A stretch of 12,920 bases of DNA, from NCBI GenBank assembly GCA_958426095.1, contig CATZYB010000057.1, positions 1 through 12,920 on the forward strand. The letters are read 5' to 3'. The notes below the pieces were generated by a model, which searched no databases, was not told the DNA's origin, and saw nothing but the letters and a program-made list of their open reading frames with translations. The stretch's first letter is position 1. Every line of letters starts with the position of its first letter. Made by a program: the position numbers and the translations under genes. This DNA is from an uncultured Lachnospiraceae bacterium. GTDB lineage: Bacteria > Bacillota > Clostridia > Lachnospirales > Lachnospiraceae. Of this stretch, positions 1-6,479 are shown piece after piece.

Positions 1-52
1 TAAAATCCTGCGATCCTAACCGATCGTACCGGTTCGATTCCGGTCGCCGGCA
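1..52 (+). tRNA. tRNA-Leu(UAA), 3' part only
   Basis: The window opens inside the anticodon loop. Bases 1-3 read TAA, followed by AA and the 3' anticodon strand TCCTGC. A long variable arm follows (CGATC at 11-15 pairs with GATCG at 22-26), marking a class II tRNA. The T arm is ACCGG-TTCGATT-CCGGT (28-44), the 3' acceptor strand is CGCCGGC and the discriminator is A52. CCA is not encoded. The variable arm together with the T-A-A-A-A loop remnant fits tRNA-Leu with anticodon UAA. The 5' half lies outside the window, so the anticodon is inferred from its position rather than seen with both flanks. Confidence 0.9.
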
Positions 53-61
53 CTCGTTTGA

Positions 62-101
62 AAAAAGAGAAACATTGGATTTCCAGTGTTTCTCTTTTTT
101 T
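62..101 (+). terminator. Rho-independent terminator of the tRNA-Leu unit
   Basis: AGAGAAACATTGG pairs with CCAGTGTTTCTCT (one G-U pair), and flanking A and T runs extend the stem. The T run at 94-101 completes a classic intrinsic terminator. It lies about 10 nt after the tRNA end and isolates the tRNA from the following gene. Confidence 0.9.
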
Positions 102-180
102 GCTTATTTTTGCCGATTTCTTACAAAAAGCTTTCAAATCCAAAATTGTCAAAAAAAGAATGGGATTTTTTCTGTTTATA

Positions 181-199
181 TGGTAAACTATATATACCA
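181..199. promoter_or_regulatory. Weak dyad and possible -10 region upstream of the surface-protein gene
   Basis: TGGTA (181-185) and TACCA (195-199) form a short inverted repeat around an AT-rich centre containing TATATA. TGGTAAACT could also act as an extended -10. I cannot find a convincing -35, so the promoter of the downstream gene is unresolved. Bases 102-258 otherwise hold only AT-rich sequence and the ribosome binding site at 242-250. Confidence 0.25.
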
Positions 200-258
200 A
201 AGATAAAGGGGAAATTATACAGAAAAGGGAATATATATATTGGAGTGAGGTGAAAGGT

Positions 259-2247
259 ATGGAAAGAAAGAGATGCGGATTATTCGCTGTACTTTTAATG
301 GTTGTTATGATGGCGACCACTGTATTATCGATGCCTGCAGGCGTTTATGCAGCAGGAAAAGATAAGAAGGTCAATATTGAAGTGGATTCAAAAACATCAG
401 ACAGTATCACTTTAAAAGTAGAAGACGAATATGTTTATGCCATTCAGGTAGAAGAAAACGATGGGCTTATCTGGATGTGGGCAGAAGATAAGCAATATGT
501 TCAGGATGAGGAAACACAGAAGGTGACGAAGGTCACGTTTTCCGGGCTGGAGGCAGATACAGAATATGTTTTCGGAAAACGGCTGGAAAAGGATGAAGTT
601 GACGAGAGTAATATAATCACTCAGCAGATCCGGACGGCTGAAAAAGAGAACACGGAAGCAACCAAAGCGACAGAAGTGACGACGAAGCCTACGGAATCAA
701 CAACCGAAGCTACAGAGCCAACAACGGAAGCAACAGAACCAACAACCGAGGCCACGGAGCCGACGACGGAAGCAACGGAACCAACGACCGAGGCCACGGA
801 GCCGACGACGGAAGCAACGGAACCGACGACGGAGGCAACGGAACCAACGACGAAGGCTACAGAGCCGGCGACGGAACCGGCGACCAGGGCCACGGAGCCG
901 GCCACAAAGGCGACGGAACCGACAACAGGGGCAAAAGAGCCGACGACGAAAGAGACAGAGCCGCCGGTTAAACCAGGTGAAGATAGAACGGCGCAGGTAA
1001 GTGAGCCTGAAAAGATGGCGGAGATACCGGTAAAGAAAGCGGTGACGGATGTCAGCATAACGCTTGAAGCGCCAGAGACTGTTCCGCAGGAAGGAAATAA
1101 AATTCTCTACGGCCTTTATATATCCGATGGAGAGATTCAATGGAAGGAAGACGGCGTTTTTGGAGACTTGACACAGGGTACAGAATATAAGTTTGTATTC
1201 GGTGAATTCAAAGGAAAAGATGTGGTGGCTTTAAGCGAGCCAACGACGATAAAAACCTTATTGGCAGCGGCTGCGGCGCCAAATACACCGGGAATAGCTG
1301 CGAGAACAGAAACAACGATTACTCTGGCAGCGATTGAGAACGGCGAATATGGTATTGTTCAGGCGGATGCGGCAGCAGAAGGCGGCGAACAGATTTCCGC
1401 TCAGTCTGAAGAAAATATTCTGTGGCAGGAAAGCCCTGAATTTACCGGACTGAATCCAAATACAGAATATTTGTTTAAAGTACGGGTGAAATTTGATGCG
1501 GCAACAGCGATGGAAAGTCTTGCCAGTGATAGTGTCATGTATAAGACCTTACTTCCATTTGAGGGTTCCACGATAACAGGCGTTGCTGTGGATGGCGCTT
1601 ATGAATCCGGAACCAAACTGACGGCGACAGCCGTCGGCAATGGCATGGATAATGTGAATCCGGCTGACGGCGACAGCCGCTGGGTTCCGAGAACATGGAA
1701 TTGGGGCGAAGGCAAAGACGTTCTTAGTCAGTGGAAAGATGGTTATACGATACCGTTTACATTGGTTGAGGTCGGAAATTATCGTTTAAGTGTGGAATTT
1801 GAGAGAGAAGAATATACAGGCGGAACCTGGAAGGCAACGAATGTGTTCAACACAGTAGTGATTCCATTTAAAGTAACTGCAGCGCCGGTTACCGTTTATA
1901 CAATTACTGCAACGGCCGGAGCGAATGGAACGATAAGTCCTCAGGGCAATATAACAGTAGCCAATGGTAACGGCGTTGAGTTTACTTTTAAACCAAATAA
2001 TGGTTATAAGGTATCGAAAGTATATGTTGACGGATATGAAGTCAAAGTTTCAAATAATAAGTATGCTTTCAAGGCGGTTGACGCCAACCATACGATTTCT
2101 GTAACCTTTGAACAGGCCAGAAAGATTGATTCTCCAAAGACGGGCGATACGATGAATGTGACAGTAGTCCTGGCAGTGCTGATTATCTCAGCGTTGCTGT
2201 TGGTAGGAATCTTTGTATATTATCAGAACAAGAATAAAAAACGATGA
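259..2247 (+). CDS. Sortase-anchored surface protein with Fn3-like modules and a Thr/Glu/Pro repeat stalk
   Basis: I chose ATG at 259 because GGAG/GAGG at 242-250 sits about 8 nt upstream; an in-frame GTG at 250 overlaps that site. The product is 662 residues. Residues 1-31 are a signal peptide (basic MERKR, hydrophobic core, likely cleavage near VYA-A). Three related modules with the pattern 'ITL...LxxxTEYxF' lie at about 38-130, 265-335 and 345-433 and look Fn3-like. Between the first and second lies a stalk of TEPTTEA heptads (145-236). A tryptophan-containing module follows (about 436-540). Residues 547-619, opening YTITATAGANG, match the bacterial repeat domain found in many Gram-positive surface proteins. 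The C-terminus is SPKTGD (625-630), one membrane segment and KNKKR, a sortase signal of the SPKTG type known from clostridia. The protein is probably attached to the cell wall, perhaps as an adhesin. Its ligand is unknown and no sortase gene lies nearby. The gene appears monocistronic. Confidence 0.85.
   Translation: MERKRCGLFAVLLMVVMMATTVLSMPAGVYAAGKDKKVNIEVDSKTSDSITLKVEDEYVYAIQVEENDGLIWMWAEDKQYVQDEETQKVTKVTFSGLEADTEYVFGKRLEKDEVDESNIITQQIRTAEKENTEATKATEVTTKPTESTTEATEPTTEATEPTTEATEPTTEATEPTTEATEPTTEATEPTTEATEPTTKATEPATEPATRATEPATKATEPTTGAKEPTTKETEPPVKPGEDRTAQVSEPEKMAEIPVKKAVTDVSITLEAPETVPQEGNKILYGLYISDGEIQWKEDGVFGDLTQGTEYKFVFGEFKGKDVVALSEPTTIKTLLAAAAAPNTPGIAARTETTITLAAIENGEYGIVQADAAAEGGEQISAQSEENILWQESPEFTGLNPNTEYLFKVRVKFDAATAMESLASDSVMYKTLLPFEGSTITGVAVDGAYESGTKLTATAVGNGMDNVNPADGDSRWVPRTWNWGEGKDVLSQWKDGYTIPFTLVEVGNYRLSVEFEREEYTGGTWKATNVFNTVVIPFKVTAAPVTVYTITATAGANGTISPQGNITVANGNGVEFTFKPNNGYKVSKVYVDGYEVKVSNNKYAFKAVDANHTISVTFEQARKIDSPKTGDTMNVTVVLAVLIISALLLVGIFVYYQNKNKKR
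691..963 (+). repeat. 21-bp coding repeat array (TEPTTEA heptads)
   Basis: Seven-codon units encode TESTTEA, then six perfect TEPTTEA copies (712-837), then drifting variants TEPTTKA, TEPATKA, TEPTTGA and KEPTTKE. Units 754-774 and 796-816 are identical at the base level and neighbours differ by only a few bases. The array looks like a recently expanded tandem repeat with older edges. It likely encodes an extended, possibly O-glycosylated spacer. Confidence 0.95.
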
Positions 2248-2268
2248 TCTGTTCGGATAAAATTATTT

Positions 2269-2299
2269 GGGCGGTAAGGAAAAACCTTACCGCCCTTTT
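2269..2299 (+). terminator. Rho-independent terminator of the surface-protein gene
   Basis: GGGCGGTAAGG (2269-2279), an A5 loop and CCTTACCGCCC (2285-2295) form a perfect 11-bp GC-rich stem followed by TTTT, 21 nt after the stop codon. Confidence 0.95.
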
Positions 2300-2302
2300 A
2301 GC

Positions 2303-2336
2303 TGTTGAATTAATAATAAACTTTATCAATTCAACA
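2303..2336. promoter_or_regulatory. Nested dyad upstream of the siderophore operon; candidate Fur box
   Basis: The outer arms TGTTGAATT (2303-2311) and AATTCAACA (2328-2336) are a perfect 9-bp inverted repeat. Inside is TAATAAA-C-TTTATCA (2314-2328), a 7-1-7 dyad with one mismatch. Read on the minus strand it matches 11 of 14 defined positions of the Bacillus Fur consensus TGATAATNATTATCA. It ends 2 nt before the -35 of the promoter at 2339, a position where a repressor could act. Iron control of the operon is inferred from this and from the gene content. The AT-rich base composition means a chance match is possible. Confidence 0.45.
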
Positions 2337-2338
2337 TA

Positions 2339-2367
2339 TTGCATATGACTAACTTTTGTGTTATTAT
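2339..2367 (+). promoter_or_regulatory. Sigma-A type promoter of the siderophore uptake operon
   Basis: TTGCAT (2339-2344) and TATTAT (2362-2367) are separated by 17 bp. The predicted transcript start is around 2372-2374, immediately before the leader hairpin. TGTG (2357-2360) and CACA (2369-2372) flank the -10 and could form a weak second operator. Confidence 0.65.
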
Positions 2368-2375
2368 GCACAGGT

Positions 2376-2437
2376 AACGCGCAGTGTGATAGACATGTAA
2401 GACCAGTTTACGTGCCTATCACACTGTGCGTTTTTTT
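2376..2437 (+). terminator. Leader terminator, possible attenuator of the siderophore operon
   Basis: Bases 2378-2392 pair with 2416-2430 over 15 bp (one G-U). After a single A/C mismatch, 2394-2400 pair with 2408-2414 over a further 7 bp, leaving a 7-nt loop. A T7 run follows at 2431-2437. It is a strong intrinsic terminator only about 44 nt before the ATG of the first transporter gene and just after the predicted transcript start. The upstream gene already has its own terminator, so this one probably controls read-through into the operon. I do not recognise a known riboswitch or T-box in it. Confidence 0.75.
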
Positions 2438-2480
2438 ATTTGCATTAGCAATAACTAACTAAAGAAGGAAGGAGGTCCTC

Positions 2481-3527
2481 ATGATTAAGAAGTATGGTTT
2501 GACAATTTTTCTTGGGGCGGTATTGATTATCTTATCGGTATGGTCACTGTTTATCGGTGTGCTGGATGTGGAATTATCCTCATTGATGAGCGGTGATGTG
2601 GCTCAGATTGAAATATTTTTTATTTCACGGCTGCCGCGTTTGCTGGCAATTTTATGTACCGGTGTGGGTATGAGTGTGGCCGGATTGATCATGCAGCAGT
2701 TATGTATGAATAAGTTTGTTTCTCCGACAACGGGAGCAACGATTTCTTCGGCCCAGTTTGGTATTTTGCTTGCGCTTCTGTTTATGCCAAAATCAACTTT
2801 ATGGAGCCGGGCGATTTTTGCCTTTGTGTTTGCAATTTTGGGGACATGGATTTTTGTATGGTTTATCCAGCGGATTCAGTTTAAGGATGTTGTCATGGTA
2901 CCGCTGGTAGGTATCATGTTTGGTAATGTCATCGGAGGTATCACAAACTACCTGGCGTATAAGTATGAGATGACGCAGGCCCTGTCAACATGGCTGGTCG
3001 GTCATTTTTCCATGGTTTTGCGCGGAAGATATGAAATCGTTTACCTGGTAGTTCCTCTGGTCATTCTGGCATTTATATTTGCAAATCATTTTAACATTGT
3101 CGGTATGGGAAAGGATTTTTCAAAGAATCTGGGAGTCCATTACAATTTTATTTTATTTATGGGATTGACGATCGCCGCAATGATTACAGCGTCGGTAGTA
3201 GTAGTTGTCGGTTCGATTTCATACATTGGTCTGATCGTTCCGAACCTGATCGCCATGTTCAAAGGTGATAAGATTCGGGGAACATTGGTGGATACAGCCC
3301 TTTTCGGAGCTATTTTTGTTCTGATGTGCGATATGCTCGGCCGTACCGTGATCGCGCCTTATGAACTTCCGATCGAACTTATTGTAGGTATTCTCGGAAG
3401 TATCATCTTTGTTGCGCTGCTGATCTACCGGCTTAATCATGGCCGCAAGGCAGTACGTCTCGGCGGCGTTGGAAACAGCGGCTGTGCGGCGGTTGTTTCG
3501 GCAGAGGAAGGAGGCGGTAAGAAATGA
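2481..3527 (+). CDS. yclN: Ferric-siderophore ABC transporter permease, FecCD family (YclN/CeuB-like)
   Basis: This is one of two membrane subunits of a type II ABC importer that moves an iron-siderophore complex across the cytoplasmic membrane. The 348-residue product is hydrophobic, with about nine or ten membrane segments and the usual length of the family. Family landmarks are RLPR (50-53) before the second hydrophobic stretch, a GVGMSVAGLIMQQL segment, NKFVSPTTGATI, and GMGKDF..NLGV from about 208, which forms the coupling region for the ATPase. From memory these resemble Bacillus YclN and Campylobacter CeuB more than FhuB or BtuC. AAGGAGG at 2469-2475 supports the ATG. The last about 25 residues are a Gly/Ala-rich tail that is probably not conserved. 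Its stop overlaps the next start as ATGA, indicating translational coupling. It is the first gene of the run behind the leader at 2339-2437. Confidence 0.88.
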   Translation: MIKKYGLTIFLGAVLIILSVWSLFIGVLDVELSSLMSGDVAQIEIFFISRLPRLLAILCTGVGMSVAGLIMQQLCMNKFVSPTTGATISSAQFGILLALLFMPKSTLWSRAIFAFVFAILGTWIFVWFIQRIQFKDVVMVPLVGIMFGNVIGGITNYLAYKYEMTQALSTWLVGHFSMVLRGRYEIVYLVVPLVILAFIFANHFNIVGMGKDFSKNLGVHYNFILFMGLTIAAMITASVVVVVGSISYIGLIVPNLIAMFKGDKIRGTLVDTALFGAIFVLMCDMLGRTVIAPYELPIELIVGILGSIIFVALLIYRLNHGRKAVRLGGVGNSGCAAVVSAEEGGGKK

Positions 3528-4501
3528 ATACGAAAGCAGTTCGGGCGAATCGGCGAAAATTATTGATCATGGTCGTGCTGGTGATACTCTGTTCTGTCGG
3601 CTATATGACCATCGGCGTTAAATTCGGAAATCCGAAGCTGTTTAATTACGCCATGAAAATTCGTACGCCAAAACTTATCGTTATGCTGATCACGGCCTTT
3701 GCCATTGGCGGAGCTTCCATTGTATTTCAGTCGATTATCAATAATACCATAGTGACGCCCTGCCTCCTTGGTATGAATGCTTTATATACATTGATCCATA
3801 CAGCAGTCGTATTTGTAGCCGGATCCGGCAGTCTGCTTGCCAGAAACAGCAATATGTCATTTGTCGTCGATCTGGTGCTGATGGGTGTGGTAGCTACTGT
3901 GGTTTACAGTTATTTGTTTAAAAAGACCCGCCATAATGTTTTGTATGTGCTGCTCATAGGTACGGTACTTTCCTCCTTTTTTTCCAGTATCCAGAGCACT
4001 TTAACGCGCATTATGGATCCGAATGAATATGAAAATCTGCTGGCTACGCTGGTGGCAAGTTTTAGTAATATTAATTCGGAAATCATTATTCTTTCAGTGA
4101 TTGTTCTGGCAGCGGTTGTTTTTGTCCTGCGCAAAGATCTGGCCTTGTTAGACGTCATTACTCTGGGAAAAGACCAGGCGATCAACCTGGGAGTTGATTA
4201 CGACCGGTGTATCCGCCGTTTGCTGCTGGGTGTTACATTGTGTATTGCAGTGGCAACGGCGATGGTGGGTCCGATTTCCTTTTTGGGACTTATTATTGCC
4301 AATCTTGCGCGGCAGTTGTTGAAAACCTATCGTCACTCACAGCTGATCTTAGGTTCTGCGCTTTTTGGGATGATCGTATTGATCGGCGGGCAGCTCATTG
4401 TAGAGCGGGTATATGTTTATGCGGTTCCTATCAGTGTGTTTATTTCGGTGGGGGGCGGTGTTTACTTCCTCTATCTTCTTCTTGCGAACAGGAGGGTTTG
4501 A
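3524..4501 (+). CDS. yclO: Ferric-siderophore ABC transporter permease, FecCD family (YclO/CeuC-like)
   Basis: This is the second membrane subunit, 325 residues, expected to pair with the preceding permease. It starts at the ATG overlapping the upstream stop by 4 bp, with GGAGG about 8 nt before it. RTPK replaces the usual RxPR near residue 43, followed by IGGASIVFQSIINN. GKDQAINLGVDYD from about 215 is the conserved cytoplasmic coupling region, and VGPISFLGLIIANLAR is a strongly conserved FecCD stretch. The 'GQLIVERV' segment near the C-terminus is typical of YclO-type subunits as I recall them. The two permeases are clearly different in sequence, as in the YclNO pair, so the importer core is a heterodimer. 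The gene ends at TGA, 3 nt before the ATPase start codon. Confidence 0.88.
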   Translation: MNTKAVRANRRKLLIMVVLVILCSVGYMTIGVKFGNPKLFNYAMKIRTPKLIVMLITAFAIGGASIVFQSIINNTIVTPCLLGMNALYTLIHTAVVFVAGSGSLLARNSNMSFVVDLVLMGVVATVVYSYLFKKTRHNVLYVLLIGTVLSSFFSSIQSTLTRIMDPNEYENLLATLVASFSNINSEIIILSVIVLAAVVFVLRKDLALLDVITLGKDQAINLGVDYDRCIRRLLLGVTLCIAVATAMVGPISFLGLIIANLARQLLKTYRHSQLILGSALFGMIVLIGGQLIVERVYVYAVPISVFISVGGGVYFLYLLLANRRV

Positions 4502-4504
4502 TTG

Positions 4505-5257
4505 ATGTTTGTAAAAGATCTGACAAAACGATATGACGGAAAAACGGTGGTAGATTCGGTCAGCTTTGAGATTCCGAAGGGGAAAGTGATTTCTTTGATA
4601 GGACCGAACGGTGCAGGAAAATCCACCGTTATGGGAATGATTTCCCGGCTGATCGCCAGCGATGCTGGGCTCGTGGACTTTGAGGGAAAAGACATCGGTC
4701 AGTGGAAAAGTAAGGAGTTGGCCAAGCGGCTGGCAATCTTAACCCAGACGAATAATATTCAGATGAAGCTGACTGTCCGGGAGCTGGTAACCTTTGGCCG
4801 GTTTCCTTATTCCGGCGGACGTAATACGGATGAGGATAATGCGATCATTGATAAAGCGATTGAGTATATGGAGCTTCAGGAGTTCCAGGATCAGTTTATT
4901 GACGAATTGTCCGGCGGGCAGCGTCAGCGTGCGTATATTGCCATGGTCATTGCCCAGGATACGGAGTATGTACTTCTTGATGAGCCGACCAACAACCTGG
5001 ATATCTATCATGCCAGCAATATGATGAAAATCGTCCGTCGCCTCTGCGATGAGCTGGGCAAGACGGTGATTTTAGTACTGCATGAGATCAATTATGCAGC
5101 CTTTTATTCAGATTACATCTGTGCTTTTACAGGTGGAAAAATAGCAAAATTTGGAACGGTCGAGGAGGTGATGACCAAGGAGAATCTGTCCAAAATCTAC
5201 AATGTAGATTTTGAAATCATGGAAATAGAGGGTCGACCATTGTCCATCTATTATTAA
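4505..5257 (+). CDS. yclP: Ferric-siderophore ABC transporter ATP-binding protein (YclP/CeuD-like)
   Basis: This 250-residue cytoplasmic ATPase powers the importer. I prefer ATG at 4505 over the TTG at 4502 because AGGAGGG at 4490-4496 then lies 8 nt upstream. All motifs are intact: Walker A GPNGAGKS (33-40), a Q-loop in LTQTNN, signature LSGGQRQ (from 135), Walker B LLDEP with D159 and catalytic E160, the D-loop NNLD and the H-loop His193. Length and order match the FepC/FhuC class. A 54-nt gap with no terminator separates it from the binding-protein gene, so they are probably co-transcribed. Confidence 0.92.
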   Translation: MFVKDLTKRYDGKTVVDSVSFEIPKGKVISLIGPNGAGKSTVMGMISRLIASDAGLVDFEGKDIGQWKSKELAKRLAILTQTNNIQMKLTVRELVTFGRFPYSGGRNTDEDNAIIDKAIEYMELQEFQDQFIDELSGGQRQRAYIAMVIAQDTEYVLLDEPTNNLDIYHASNMMKIVRRLCDELGKTVILVLHEINYAAFYSDYICAFTGGKIAKFGTVEEVMTKENLSKIYNVDFEIMEIEGRPLSIYY

Positions 5258-5311
5258 TAGTAACTCATTGTTTTATCATTTCAGTACTTTTTGAAAGGAG
5301 ATCGAGAGATC

Positions 5312-6478
5312 ATGAAAAAAATTTTATCATTAGCGCTTGCGGCAGTTATGGTAGCAGGTTTGGCTGCCTGCGGCAACAGCAGCAACACAACAACAGCTGC
5401 GGAAACAGAGGCAGCTACAGAGACAACAGCAGAAACAGAGGCTTCTGCAGAGGCTGATAAGCCGGAAACAATCACAATTCAGGCTTTGAACGCCAGTGCT
5501 GAGCTGGCAGACATCGAAGTGCCTTATGATCCACAGCGTATTGCGATCCTGGATTTGGCATGCCTGGATATTTTAGATAACCTTGGATTAGGAGATCGTG
5601 TTGTCGGCTGTGCATCCACATCGATTGATTATCTTCAGAGTTATGTAACTGATGAAAATATCGTAAATCTTGGTACGATCAAAGAAGCTGATCTGGAAGC
5701 TGTTATGGCTTGTGAACCGGATATTATCTTTATCGGCGGACGTTTGAGTTCCTACTATGATGCTCTGAATGAGATCGCTCCGGTTGTATACATTGCAACA
5801 GATGTTGAACAGGGGCTTGTAAAGAGTGTCAGCAATAATGCAAAAACAATTGCTTCTATCTTTGGCAAAGAAGATGAAATCGATGCAAAACTGGCAGATT
5901 TCGATGAACGTATTACAGCATTGGCAGAGTTTGCTGAAGGTAAAACAGCTTTAGTTGGTATGTGTACAAGCGGAAGCTTTAATCTTCTTGGCAATGACGG
6001 ACGCTGCTCCATCATCGGTAATGAGATCGGATTTAATAATATCGGCGCAGACGCAGCAGCAGCCAACAGTGGTGGCCGTGGCGGTAATGGCGGCGGACGT
6101 GGCGGCAATGGCGGCGGACGCGGCGGCAATGGCGGCGGTGAAGCAGCAGCAGAAACTACCGCTGAGACAGCAGCAGCAGAAACTACAGAAAACAGCCAGG
6201 GCGGCACACCGACCCATGGTAATGAAGCTTCCTTCGAGTTGATCGTATCTTTGAATCCGGATTACATCTTCGTAATGGACAGAGATGCTGCCATCGGAAC
6301 TGACGGCGCTCAGTTGGCTCAGGAAATCATGGAAAATGAACTTGTAATGGGTACAGATGCTTACAAGAACGGCAATATCGTTTACCTTGAGCATCCGGCT
6401 GTATGGTATACTGCAGAAGGCGGTATCACAGCTCTTGATTATATGCTTCAGGATCTGGAGAGTGCTTTATTAAAATAA
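5312..6478 (+). CDS. yclQ: Ferric-catecholate siderophore-binding lipoprotein with a Gly-rich insertion (YclQ/CeuE-like)
   Basis: This extracellular lipid-anchored receptor would hand an iron-siderophore complex to the permeases. ATG at 5312 is supported by AAAGGAG at 5294-5300 and by the signal peptide it creates; a TTG at 5291 overlaps that site. The lipobox LAAC places the acylated Cys at residue 20, followed by a Thr/Ala/Glu linker to about 50. The periplasmic-binding fold follows (PQRIAILDLACLDIL, then EPDIIFIGGR), with the second lobe from about 220. H302 in THGNE and Y366 in VWYTAEGG align by context with the His and Tyr that coordinate ferric catecholates in CeuE. Between NNIGAD and THGNE lie about 45 extra residues: three GGRGGNG heptads (254-274) and an Ala/Glu/Thr segment (277-293). 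Related proteins, as I recall them, have only a short loop there. At 388 residues it is longer than the usual 310-330. Confidence 0.88.
   Translation: MKKILSLALAAVMVAGLAACGNSSNTTTAAETEAATETTAETEASAEADKPETITIQALNASAELADIEVPYDPQRIAILDLACLDILDNLGLGDRVVGCASTSIDYLQSYVTDENIVNLGTIKEADLEAVMACEPDIIFIGGRLSSYYDALNEIAPVVYIATDVEQGLVKSVSNNAKTIASIFGKEDEIDAKLADFDERITALAEFAEGKTALVGMCTSGSFNLLGNDGRCSIIGNEIGFNNIGADAAAANSGGRGGNGGGRGGNGGGRGGNGGGEAAAETTAETAAAETTENSQGGTPTHGNEASFELIVSLNPDYIFVMDRDAAIGTDGAQLAQEIMENELVMGTDAYKNGNIVYLEHPAVWYTAEGGITALDYMLQDLESALLK
6071..6139 (+). repeat. 21-bp Gly-rich tandem repeat inside the binding-protein gene
   Basis: Three 21-bp units (6071-6091, 6092-6112, 6113-6133) encode GGRGGNG and differ at only a few third positions; a partial GGCGGT follows. 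The next 54 bases encode Ala/Glu/Thr segments built on AAAETT. The GC-rich units stand out against the surrounding gene. Copy number is likely to vary between strains by slippage or recombination. Confidence 0.95.
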
Positions 6479-6479
6479 T

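Noticed and set aside
1..101. tRNA-Leu as the attachment site of an integrated element
   Set aside because: The 3' end of the tRNA is not repeated elsewhere in the window, and no integrase or phage gene is present. The same check was negative for tRNA-Arg at 10090-10163.
621..1140. Long minus-strand reading frames opposite the repeat stalk
   Set aside because: They are low-complexity mirror translations of the TEPTTEA array, with no ribosome binding site or recognisable domain; the + strand gene has signal peptide, domains and anchor.
2376..2437. T-box or known metabolite riboswitch in the siderophore operon leader
   Set aside because: There is no T-box AGGGTGGNACCGCG element and no room for an aptamer between the predicted start and the hairpin; only a terminator hairpin is seen.
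5258..5311. Separate promoter or terminator before the binding-protein gene
   Set aside because: No hairpin with a T run and no convincing -35/-10 pair is visible in the 54-nt gap; only a ribosome binding site is seen.
6071..6139. Short direct repeats as a CRISPR-like array
   Set aside because: The units are contiguous, in frame and code for GGRGGNG, with no spacers and no cas genes.
5755..6394. Minus-strand and alternative-frame reading frames over the binding-protein gene
   Set aside because: They arise from the Gly/Ala-rich repeats and give Pro-rich or Ala-rich strings without start signals; the lipoprotein frame explains the region.
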